DNA from: Blastocladiella emersonii ATCC 22665
Taxonomy: Eukaryota > Blastocladiomycota > Blastocladiomycetes > Blastocladiales > Blastocladiaceae
Assembly: GCA_025594325.1 (NCBI GenBank)
Contig: JANHCV010000013.1
Span: 558,001 to 622,000 of the forward strand
DNA length: 64,000 nt
Direction: 5' to 3'
Position numbers and translations under genes: made by a program. Of this stretch, positions 32,459-41,915 are shown piece by piece. A model generated the notes under the pieces. The model was not told the origin of the DNA and did not search any database. It saw only the letters and a program-made list of their open reading frames with translations. Each line of letters begins with the position of its first letter. Position 1 is the stretch's first letter.

Positions 32459-34775
32459 TTACTCGTCGTCGGAATCAGCTGTAGTTTCATCCCAGGGGGG
32501 TTTGGCCAAGGCTTTTATCGTTTTCTTGTGCAGCTCAACAAGGCACGCGTACTCGGAACTTGATGTTGTCACGGGTGCGAGGTGCTGAAGCGCGCTCAAC
32601 AAGTCACCGTGTTCGTGGGAGGCCGATGCAATCCGAGCAAGCTCGTACACCGTTGCCACGCCATCCAGCATGCCCGAGGGCACGGCAGCAAACGCCTTGG
32701 CATTGAAAGGGTTGAACATCGCAAGGAAGTGGAGCAGCCAACGCGAGTCAACGCGCGCAAGCGCCGCAACCAAGTGCTGCGTTGGGCCGTCGTTGGGTGA
32801 CCCACGAGTGCAGCATGGGTTCGCTTCTTCTTGCGAAAAAGAAGCCTTCATGCTGTGCAAGAGCTCCTTGCGATTGTAATCTGCGCCGCGGAATCGAATT
32901 TCTTGCAGTGCGTGCGGGAACGTGGAAAGCATGACGTGAAGCGCGTCGCGCCACGCGGCCTGGTACGGAAGCGGGCACTATTGGCAAAGAGTGAGACCTG
33001 GAGCACAGTACGGAACGGCTGGCTCCCCGCAAAGTCTGTTGGTAAGCATTGCTTCGATCAGCATCGGAGCGATTCCAAGCTCGACCACAAGTTTGAGAGC
33101 AGAAGCGCGCGATTCCGTGGACACGAGTACAACTGTCAAGATCCACGTCAGCTGGCGAGAAAGCTGATGGGTGCCAAGAACGGCCGTCGCTTTGGAAGCG
33201 ATGCGAAAGACGTCCATCGGATCGGCAATCAAGTCATAGTGAACGAGTTGGCTGAGCACAAGTACGGGCTTCTTGGACAGGACGATCATCTTGCAGAATT
33301 GGTCGGTGAGGTCGCCCAAGTTCCACTCGCGTGCAAGCTGCACGATCGACTGCGCCAAAGTTGGCGGAGGGGCTTCCCCCTTGAGAGTCACGAAGTTGAA
33401 CCTGAAATTGTCATCAGAGAACATGGCCCGCAAAGCTTCGTGGTCGTGCGCGAGTTAGTAGTGCTGACGATATCAGAGTCGAACGGCTGAACGTACCTTC
33501 GACCACAACTGCAGACTGCTGATCACGGTCAACATGAGCACGGATCATTTCGACAATGTGAGGGCAGTGCTTCAATGCCTTGGCGAGACCGTAGCCCCAC
33601 TCCCGATTGCCGATGCTGAGTACACCGGAATTGAGCACAATGGAAAACTGTTCCGACGTGACGTAAGGCTCGCCACCGAACCATCCAAAGATACGTTTCC
33701 AAATGGGGACAAGCGGCTCCGCTGGCTTGCCCTCAAGCACAATGCTTGCATGCTTGGAGAGCGCGTGTGAGCACGCAGCCGGCCCACAGCGGACTAAGGC
33801 ATGCACAAGCCAGCCGGTCCGTGTGTGGGCTGTGTTGGTCCAGCCGTTGTTCGCGAGAAAATCAAGAACTGGCATTTTGTCTGTGTCCGAGTCCGCGGTG
33901 AGACGCTTGGCAAGAACTCCAGCAATCGTCTCCAAACGAAGAAACGAAATAAGGGCAGCTACGTCGATGCCAACACTAGACGAAAGCAAGAATTCCAGCA
34001 TCGGATAGTTCCAGTCCGAAACTGCGACATAACCGAGGAGCTCGACCAACCGAAGTGGGCGCGTTGGCAAGTTGTCCGAATCGGCCAAGTTGTTGGGCCG
34101 GAAAGCTCTCTGGTTGGTGAAGCGATTTTGAGCGTGGAAAGCGCTTACCATCCATTCATCCCATGTAAGTGTGGTGCGTAACAGCACCGGGCAGTGTTCG
34201 ACAAGATCTGAAAAGAGTTGCTGGAAGAATGCTGCGCGACAGCCCATGGCCGCCCAAAGCAAGATCAGAATGTACATGGCCAGCGGTGGTCGAGCAAGCG
34301 TTGAATTTGACGGCTGCGTAGTGCTGGCGCGAATAATGTCTGAAATCTGCATTGCGTCCATTCCCCGCACACGGCCGGCAAGGACATCGCCCCCAACTGC
34401 GTGAGTAAAAGAGCGCAACAATTCAAAACCGGCCGGAAAAGAGTCGATGCAACCCCGTGGTAGAAAACCTGTTTGGGTACGATATTCCGAGCGCTGCAAA
34501 GCGTCAAGGCTCTGCTTAATCGTGATCAAAACCGAGTCGCAGTTTTCCGCCTTGCTGCGTCGATTTGCGAGTCGATTATCGGCACCATGCAGCTTCATTT
34601 TTGGAATCGACCAGGTTCCAAGCACGGGTCGCTCACTCGCACCCAAGAAGAGCTGCTTGGAAGCGGCTGGAATGGCGACGTGCGGTGCAGCAAGTTGCAG
34701 CACGCGGATCGCGATCTCCGTCGAGACGTCGCCCAGGCTCGCAGCCTGAGCTTCGGAATTCATTGAGTCTAACAT
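32459..34775 (-). pseudogene. Copy C, LADLP/CxxC family (one in-frame stop)
   Basis: Exon 1 runs 34775-33497 (start MLDSMNSEAQ; ATG 34763 and 34796 are alternatives), intron 33436-33496 (61 bp, GTACGTTCAG...CTACTAAC...GAAG), exon 2 33435-32459. Lengths 1279 and 977 close in frame. Exon 1 has a diverged opening (SLGDVSTEIAIRVLQL) and the block RPLRLVELLGYVAVSDWN shared with D and F. In exon 2 an in-frame TAG at 32978-32980 falls inside the CxxC motif (LTLCQ-stop-CPLPYQAAWRDAL), after which the frame continues normally to NPCCTRGSPNDGPTQHL and the end. Everything else looks intact, so this is a recent nonsense change or a sequence error. Confidence 0.8.
33436..33496 (-). other. Phase-1 intron of copy C
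   Basis: 61 bp; donor GTACGTTC, perfect CTACTAAC branch site 15 nt before the GAAG acceptor. Confidence 0.85.
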
Positions 34776-34961
34776 GGATATTTTGCTTTCATACATGTGA
34801 ACTGTTTGATCAGAGAGAACAAGTGCGGCTAGGGTGCAGGTTGACTGCCGCAAACGTTTCCTTTTGATCGAACAAATGCATTCCAGGGGCAAGGATGCGC
34901 TACAGACCACAAAGGCTGTGAGAGACGGAGGTGGTGAGACGCGGAGGCGACAATACACGGT

Positions 34962-35009
34962 GGGTGCGAGACGCGGCGGGTGCGAGACACGGGGGGTGCG
35001 AGACGCGTT
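34962..35009 (+). repeat. 16-bp tandem repeat, three units, ending in ACGCGT
   Basis: GGGTGCGAGACGCGGC, GGGTGCGAGACACGGG, GGGTGCGAGACGCGTT. The last unit contains ACGCGT, which is followed by ATCACGTTCCGTCACCTGACG, giving the ACGCGT/TCACGT order 80-120 bp upstream of the pICln start. Confidence 0.7.
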
Positions 35010-35123
35010 CCGATATCACGTTCCGTCACCTGACGTTCGGGGACCTCGCCGATCGCTCTTTCGCCGTCGTCCGTCCCTCCATCCATCTTCCCCGACCCCA
35101 CCTCCCTGCAACGGATCAACACC

Positions 35124-36004
35124 ATGACACTCCATGCAGTCACCTCGTCGGATGCGCCCGCATCGTCCAAGCGCGTGCGCGACCCGTCCGACGTCACGGA
35201 CCACCTGACGCACGCGGCGCCCGTGTCCGCGTCGACCCCAGCCGAGCCCGCGACCGTCCTGCGCTCGCTGCCCTCCTTCATTGACGCCAAAACCCACGTC
35301 GTCGACTCGTCGGTCGACCCGGCGTCCGTGTCGGTCGCGCAGTGGACAGGCGCGTGCCGGCTGTCCGTCTCGCCGCGCATCGCGCACCTGCCCGAGCGCG
35401 GCATGCTGGTCGTCGCCAACCCGCGCGTCTACTGGTGGAGCGAGTCGGCCGAGGTCGGTGTCGCCATCGAGTACCGCTCGATCATCATGCACGCCGTGCA
35501 GCGCGGGAGCGCCGACGGCGAGCCGCCCGCCGTTTACTGCCAGCTTGGAGTGCAGCTCGGCGACGAGGTTGGCCCGGGGCTTGCGGCGGTTGCTGGCGGC
35601 AAGCCTGAGGCGGCGTCGCGCGAAGAGGACGAGGACGGCATGGATCAGGACGACGAGGAGTTTTCCGAGATGTGGATCTACCCCGACGACGTCAACCAGG
35701 GTACGCTCACACTGCTTTTTTTTCGCTGCTCCGCCGTAAACTGACTAATTATATCACCGTAGTCGACGATCTCTTCACCTGCATGTCCATGTGCGCGTCG
35801 ATGCACCCGGACCCCATGGACGAGGACGACAGCGACGACGGCGATAGCGAGGCCGACCGGGCTGCCGCCGAGCTCATGATGGCGGCCATGAGCGGCGATG
35901 GTGCCGCCGTGTCGGCCAGCGCGGCCGCCAACCTCTCCGCGGCGGGTGCCGCGAACCTCGCGCGGTTCGAGGCCATGTTCGAGGACGCTGCCGGCGACGA
36001 GTAG
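35124..36004 (+). CDS. CLNS1A: pICln-type methylosome subunit
   Basis: Exon 1 35124-35700, intron 35701-35762 (62 bp, GTACGCTC...CTGACTAATT...CGTAG, phase 1), exon 2 35763-36004; 272 residues plus stop. The middle has the PH-like chloride-channel-regulator fold pattern: RGMLVVANPRVYWWSE, VAIEYRSIIMHAVQR, then EMWIYPDDVNQ joined across the intron to VDDLFTCMSMCASMHPDP, the signature end of this domain (aligned Cys, Leu-His-Pro-Asp-Pro in homologues). The linker and C-terminal tail are acidic, as in known pICln proteins. In other eukaryotes it presents Sm proteins to the PRMT5 methylosome during snRNP assembly. Length fits the family. Confidence 0.85.
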
Positions 36005-36088
36005 CGCACTGGAATACACGCTCACACTTCTTGCTCACACTCTCACGACTCGAGTTATAGGAAGCGCGAATATACCAACGATTAGAAC

Positions 36089-37216
36089 TCAGCGCTGCAT
36101 GTCCTCGGCCTTCTTCACCTCCTGGATCAGACTCTTGTACTGCGCAAGTCTCTCGGCCGCGTCCTTCCGCTGGCGCTCTGTGTCCACGAGCTTCTCCTTG
36201 AGGTGCTTGACCTCGTGGTCGATCTGCGTGAGCCGCTCGTTGCTGTTCTTGATGACAACTGCCATGGCGACCCCCGCAATCTGGCCCGCGAGCGGGATCA
36301 GCGCCGTTGACGCGGTGGCAATACTCAGGTTCTGGATCCGCTGCGAGTGCCACGCCTTGTCGCGGTGGAGCTCCTCGATCATGGCCAGCGACGTTTCGCG
36401 GTCGTTGGTCAGGCTCTCAAGGTTGCCCTCAGCCGTGGCCATGAGCTCGCTGTACGTCTCGCGCACGATGAGCGGGCGCAGGTCGCACACGGCGGCGCGG
36501 ATGCACTCGATGGTCACGTACCGCATCTCGTCGCGGTCGCCGAGATCGATGCACGCGACGTTGCGCCCGACCTCAAAGAAGTTGACGCCATGTTTCGCGA
36601 GCTGCGCCAGGTACTCGGTCGGGTCGTACTCGGCCGCCTGCTGCGGCTTCTGCCGCGTGCGCGGGTTGCCGCTGCGCCCGGCCTTGGTCAGGACGAGAAA
36701 GCAGTTGCGCTCGTTGATGTCCGAGACGATCTTGAGCAGCTGCAGCTGGTTGATGAGTGCGACGGGCCCGCGCAGCGCGCTCGCGACGACCAGGAGCACG
36801 GCCGGCGTCGCCTTGATGTCGCGCAGGTTTTCCTCGGTCACGTCCTCGATCTTCTTGCCAAGCCCGCCGAACCCGTCGCCGTCTTGGATGTACATGGTCA
36901 CGTTCGGCGGTAAGACCAGCGGGTTGACGGGCGACGTCTTGCCGCCTGATACGACGCTCTCGACGCCGTCGCTCGTCTCAAACACCTCGGCAAAGTTGCC
37001 GTCCTTGTCGTAGAACTCGACAAAATCGTTGCAGAAGGTCGACTTGCCTGGAGGAGGCGGCGGTCATCAGTTACTCATGTAACGCCAAAGGGAACCAGCA
37101 CCCTCGCACGTACCATCGCCGACTTGGCCAAGAGCCTTGACGCGGACAGTGATGTTCTCGCCCTTGCGGGCAATGTTGGCCCAGATCTCCTCCGTAGGCC
37201 CGTTAATGTTGGTCAT
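36089..37216 (-). CDS. P-loop GTPase-like protein with hydrophobic segment and coiled coil
   Basis: Exon 1 37216-37114, intron 37048-37113 (66 bp, GTACGT...CTCCAG), exon 2 37047-36089; 353 residues plus stop. The intron splits codon 35, inside the Walker A motif G30-Q-V-G-D-G-K36-S-T. Later motifs are atypical: YIQDGDGFGG where the G3 Asp-x-x-Gly is expected, and VLTKAGRS where G4 would read (N/T)KxD. This layout resembles AIG1/GIMAP-like GTPases. Near residue 300 a hydrophobic stretch (ASTALIPLAGQIAGVAMAVV) could anchor it to a membrane, followed by a charged coiled coil to the end. It is convergent with pICln, 84 bp apart. Partner and role unknown. Confidence 0.7.
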
Positions 37217-37336
37217 GGTATTTACTTAATGATGCAAGAGCGTGCGTACGAACAGCTCGGATTTCGTGTACTTGTGCGAAATGCAACGCACCAACCCCTG
37301 ATGGACAGATGGTGGACAATCGCGATACAGCTCGAA

Positions 37337-37359
37337 TCACGTGCAGTTGAGCTGCGCGT
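37337..37359 (-). promoter_or_regulatory. TCACGTG ... GCGCGT element upstream of the P-loop gene
   Basis: TCACGTG at 37337-37343 and GCGCGT at 37354-37359, 121-143 bp upstream of ATG 37216 in the same order as elsewhere. The rest of 37217-37555 shows no gene. Confidence 0.35.
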
Positions 37360-37555
37360 CGCCGCTCGCTCCCAGCGAAGCTGCCCAAAAAAACAGCGTC
37401 ATGACACAGAGGCACCAATCAAATATATGAAAAACAACGATTCAAGGGTGAACAGGCTCAGGGGGCAACAAGTCGGGACCGACACAGAGCTGAGAGGTCG
37501 CTTCGTGGTCGAAGCCCAGCTCAGAGAGACACGAGAAAACAGCTCTAGTGGCAAA

Positions 37556-39845
37556 CTACTGAGTCGCGTCAAAAGCAGACGGTGCGAGCCGTTTGAGCTC
37601 AGCCAACTCGACCTTTCCAGCGAAAGTTGGGTCCAATTCTAGCTCTCGCGAGAGCTGAACAAGTTCAGGCGTGTCGGCTGTGCCATCAAGCGCGCCATCG
37701 TGGAGCAACTCGCTGAATACGCCGGGAATCGGCCTGTAGCTCTCAATAAAGAGCAACGTTGAGAGCGGATCGACGCGTGCGAGCGTCCGAAATAGGAATC
37801 GCAACAGCCCTCCTTCGACAGCACACGTGTTGCACCGAAGCCGAGCCTTGCGACGCAATGCCTGAGCCGTACGATGCTCAAGGCACTCGAGCTCTTCGGG
37901 GTCGCCGTCAATCCCGTTGAACCACCGTTCGTCGACCTCGCGCAAAGCCGTCGGGAAGTGCTCGACCAGGGCCGTGAACGCGCCGCGCCACGGCTTCTGG
38001 TCGATGAGCAGACACCGCCTGCATAATACTAGCCCAGGAGCACGAGGCGTATCGCGGTACCGATCGTCATCCGTGCTTGCCCAGAGCATCGCGCCGACAA
38101 AAAAGGGCGCCGTGCGCGTTTCCGCAACAACCGCGAGCGCGCGGTCACGAATTTTGGGATTGGAGACCGCGAATGCGAGCACAGACGCGATCGAGTAAGT
38201 GTAAGGCGCGAGATCGGTCCGGTCGCGGCCACGCGCGTCAATCGCGTAGCAGAGAATGGTAAGCAGGTCGGCAGGGTCCGCCGTGATCTCCCCACCGATC
38301 AGCGCATCTATGGTATGGTTCAGGCAAGTTTCCTGCGCAAAGACTTTGCCAAAGAGCGGGAGGTGGTCGCGGACACCAGTGTCTCGCGCAAGCAACACGA
38401 TCATTTCGGGGATCTCGCGGATCGTTTGGGGGTGCAGGGACAGTTCAAAAGCTACACGAGTAGGTGAGTGATTAATTAGTGAACCGCCCAAGGGACAAGC
38501 GGGTCAGTGGGGCGTAGTCGTATCGTACCTTGGACGAGAACGTTTCGCCAGGCATCGCGCTGGCCCTCGAAATGAGAGCGAATAAAGTCAACAATCGCAG
38601 AGCTGTAAGAACCCAGCGCGTTTACAAGGATTTCGCCCCAGCCTTCCGAGCTCGTACTCACGATGCCGTGGTCGATCAGACCCTGGAGTTGGTCTGGCGA
38701 GATCATCCTGCGCTGGACCCTGGTGTAGACGACTTGCCAAATCTTTTTCTTGTCTGAACGCGAGAACGACTCGAGCGCAACCGCAGTATGATGAGCAAGG
38801 AGATGCTCTAAGACCCGAGGCCCACACCACGTCGCAGCGCAGATAAAGGACGTGCGATCCTCATCAGCATGAGACCAGCCGTTGGAAATGAGCCAGTCGA
38901 GCACCCAGTTCACACTCGAGTTCGAGACATCGTTGCGAAGGTTCTTGAGACAGTCAACAAGCTGGCATGAAACGGGTTCGAGGCGGAGGATGTCGATGAG
39001 AGAGCTCGTGTCAAGTCCCACGGTTTGCGCCGTGAGCGGTCCAAGCAGGGCGCGTTGCCAAGTGAGGACGGCCATGCCACCAAGAAGCTCAGCGAGGCGA
39101 ATAGGCTGGTCACACAAGGAGGGAAGATTGAGGCCCGGCTGAGGGTTGGAGCTGCTGCCAAAAAAAAAAGTCTGCGCACTGGAAGGTCAAGTCGCACCCA
39201 GTCATCCGACTGCAACACGAGGTCGAAGATACTCGGAAACTTGGTCAATGCCTCGTCGAGAAGGATCGAAAAGAGCGAGAGACGGCATTGGGTGACTGAA
39301 TCAAAAAGTAGACGGAGGTACGCGCCAAGCGGGGTCTGCAGAAGAGCTGAGACTTGAAGTGCGGGAGTACTGCTTTGCTGGGCACGAACGCGGGCTTCCA
39401 AAAGGCTGGGCAGTCGATCTCCAGCAGCAATGGATCGGGCAAGCTGGTGCAACATGGAATCATGCATAGGGAAGGCGTCCAACGGCGCGCCGTCGCTAAC
39501 CCAACGATCCGGAAGCTTCTCGCGGCGCGGTGAAAGCAGTCGACGCCGATTTCGGACGTTTAGCTCCACCTTGCGAAATGCGAGCAAAGCATTTGAAACT
39601 ACGCGCGTAGCGGGACTTTCCGCCTTGGTCACAGATCGGATCCAGGAGTCAAGCGGCGGAAGCTTGGCGGAAATCCAACCATTGACGGTAAGGGAGTCAA
39701 GTGAGGCAGAATACAGGACACTCGAGGAGGCAGGAACGCGCAAGGTCGGTAAGGCGAGTTGGGCAACCCTGGCAAGGAGATCCGAGGGCAAGTCGGCCAG
39801 CGTGGTCCGCGGAGCTCGCTCTTCAATATACATGGAGTTATTCAT
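37556..39845 (-). pseudogene. Copy D, LADLP/CxxC family (frameshift in a homopolymer)
   Basis: Exon 1 39845-38529 starts MNNSMYIEERAPRTTLADLP, then SDLLARVAQLALPTL. Intron 38452-38528 (77 bp, GTACGATACG...CTCGTGTAG, phase 1), exon 2 38451-37556. Exon 1 is open in one frame to the T10 run at 39160-39169 and in another frame after it, where SLCDQPIRLAELLGGMAVL matches RPLRLVELLGYVAV of C. The combined length is one base short of a whole frame, which one more T in the run would correct. The exon 2 CxxC region reads LCRRCLLIDQKPWRGAF, and the second Cys pair RCNTCAVEG. A sequencing slip is as likely as a real mutation, in which case the gene would be intact at about 737 residues. Confidence 0.8.
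38452..38528 (-). other. Phase-1 intron of copy D
   Basis: 77 bp; GTACGATACG...CTAATTAATCACTCACCTACTCGTGTAG. Confidence 0.8.
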
Positions 39846-39949
39846 GGTTCAAGTGATTGCATTGCAGGGTGCGAGCTGGCGTCAGGGAGAGCGGGCGAGG
39901 GGTGAGCGAACAGCGACGCAAAAGCGGTTTGCTCAAAGTGCGGCGAGTA

Positions 39950-39982
39950 TCACGTGAGATCTCACATGATATCTCGACGCGT
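39950..39982 (-). promoter_or_regulatory. TCACGTGA ... ACGCGT element upstream of copy D
   Basis: TCACGTGA (39950-39957), TCACATGAT (39962-39970) and ACGCGT (39977-39982), 105-137 bp upstream of ATG 39845. Confidence 0.45.
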
Positions 39983-40290
39983 CCTTCCCGGTGCGTCCCC
40001 AGTGACCGGGCATTCTCGCGTCTTGGCACGAAGGAGCACGATACCACCCCCGCGCGCGATGCAGCCTCACAACGGTGATTCATGTAGGAGCTGGCGTGCT
40101 GTAGCTAGGCTTCAGACACGGCATGTACACCTTTGCTGGGGCGAGCTGAGAGTGTCGCGGCGGGTGACAGTTGGGAACGATGGTCAGGGAATAAAGCTTT
40201 TGTATTAAAGAATATTGACTACGTTGCTCGCGGCGATCCGAAATTCCGCCTCAAAAAGGGAACACGATACCTCGCACGCCGATCGACCTC

Positions 40291-41364
40291 CTAGGATTCG
40301 CTGTACGCCTGGTCGAAATCGGCCGCCACGCGTCCAGTACGGTCGCGCTCGAGCACAAGGTCGCAACCCTCGGGACATTTTCGATCGAACATGTCTAGGG
40401 CCCATCCGTCGTTAAACTCGACATTCAGCCAGCCGTGCGCGTAGAGCCACTCGATGACCGCGGCCACGTCGCGGTACGCCTTGGCGCGAACCCACAAGTT
40501 GGTATCAAACGCCCAATAGGCGGGCCCGCGCGCCCGGAAGGTGGTGGCGAGCGCTTTTTGGTTCACGGCGTACTGCGGACGCAGGAGCACCTGCAGCGAC
40601 TCGATCTGCCAGTTGCCGATCGCGAGGAAGGCGAGAACTTCGACAAAGCGAGGCTGACGGTTGCCGCCAAACTTGGTCGGGAATTTGAGTTTTTCGGGGA
40701 AACTGCAGGAGCCGGTCAGGATTTGGGTCCAGGAAGCCCACGATTCTGAAGTGGTAAGCAGCTGCGGCCAGCACGCCTGAATATCGGCAAGCACCTGCTC
40801 CAGGATGCCAGTGAGGCCCGAATCAGCTGCGCGAATCGCGACGAGGAGGTAAATCGCAACCGGGTGATGAAAGAGAGCGCGAAGGCCGGCTTCCTTGGCG
40901 CGTTTGACAAGGGTGCCGAGGTGAGAGGCCGTTTGCCCCAAGTTGAGCTGCCCGCCGTGGCGCAACGCAGTCACTCGGCGCTTGGTAACCAAGAGGAGCA
41001 TGCGGGTGAAGGACTCGATTGGGACGCGCAGGTGACGCGCCGAAAACTTGCCGTCGGTATATAGGGCTCGGTCGCCAAAGTACAAACTGCCGTCATAGTA
41101 GCCTGCGAGGCCATCCCAGAGGGTGTAGCACCACGCCTGAGAGTGGAGTTCGTCAAGTAGCCAAGTGGATTGCACGGACAAGTCGCAAGAAAGACGGTGG
41201 GTGACGCTCGAGCAGGCGGCGACGGCGGGGTAGGGCCGCGCGAGCTTGACTACCGCAAGGGCAAGTTCGGTCGGGAGGTCGTTGAAGTGAAGGTCTCGCG
41301 ATCCCGCCGCGGCCAACGTGTTTTGAGTCGATTGCATGGAGTGTTGCATCGAGTCTTGTTGCAT
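40291..41364 (-). CDS. Copy E, LADLP family, short form without exon 2
   Basis: ATG 41364 (MQQDSMQHSMQSTQ) is preferred over the upstream extension because it matches the start layout of other copies. 357 residues. It contains FNDLPTELALAVVKLARPY, then WPQLLTTSESWASWTQIL, RFVEVLAFLAIGNWQIESLQ and VIEWLYAHGWLNVEF, as in A and B. It then ends ADFDQAYSES-stop, where A continues with a further 100 residues of exon 1 and exon 2. No exon 2 is detectable before copy D's promoter. AT-rich sequence with CTTTAATACAAAAGC follows the stop on the minus strand, consistent with a real 3' end. It is either a truncated gene that still makes a protein or a decaying copy. Confidence 0.65.
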   Translation of the reverse strand: MQQDSMQHSMQSTQNTLAAAGSRDLHFNDLPTELALAVVKLARPYPAVAACSSVTHRLSCDLSVQSTWLLDELHSQAWCYTLWDGLAGYYDGSLYFGDRALYTDGKFSARHLRVPIESFTRMLLLVTKRRVTALRHGGQLNLGQTASHLGTLVKRAKEAGLRALFHHPVAIYLLVAIRAADSGLTGILEQVLADIQACWPQLLTTSESWASWTQILTGSCSFPEKLKFPTKFGGNRQPRFVEVLAFLAIGNWQIESLQVLLRPQYAVNQKALATTFRARGPAYWAFDTNLWVRAKAYRDVAAVIEWLYAHGWLNVEFNDGWALDMFDRKCPEGCDLVLERDRTGRVAADFDQAYSES

Positions 41365-41915
41365 GGTACGCCGAACGACGAGAGAGTCAGGGAGAAGGAG
41401 ATGCGCGCGAGTCGAGCAGAGCTCCCCTTCACTGCTGCTGACCGTTCGCTGACCAATTGCGTTCGCTGACCGTTTCGCCTTAACGCGCCTTCCAAGAAGC
41501 TCACCGATGGTTCCAAGTTCCAAAGAAAGGCTTGTCTTAGCATTGTTTTTATCGGGTACGTGATGGCTCGGGAGGGGAAAAGTGAAACGAGCCGCGTCTG
41601 TTCCAAGCCCGCGGACGCGGTCAGGTGCACATGTTCATCGCGTCGAAGTCGCGTCGGACCCACGCATCACCTGGAACGGAGAGCCGACGGAGAACCGTAA
41701 AAAACTTGAAGATTCAAGCAGGAGCTCTCGACCGAGCGACGAACGAAAAGAGAATGTATGGGCGCAAACGAAAAGAGAATGTATGAGCGCGAGTGGAGCG
41801 ACAATCGAGGGTGGGTGGAACCGTGTTACGGGCAGCGCGAGACACAATCCACGCGCACGAGATCACGTAAGCCGTGTGTCTCGGCAAACGTACGCATCCA
41901 CTGTGGGTCAGCGCG
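41365..41915. other. Intergenic
   Basis: No gene seen. A tandem AACGAAAAGAGAATGTATG repeat, two units about 23 bp apart, lies near 41738-41780. Confidence 0.5.
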
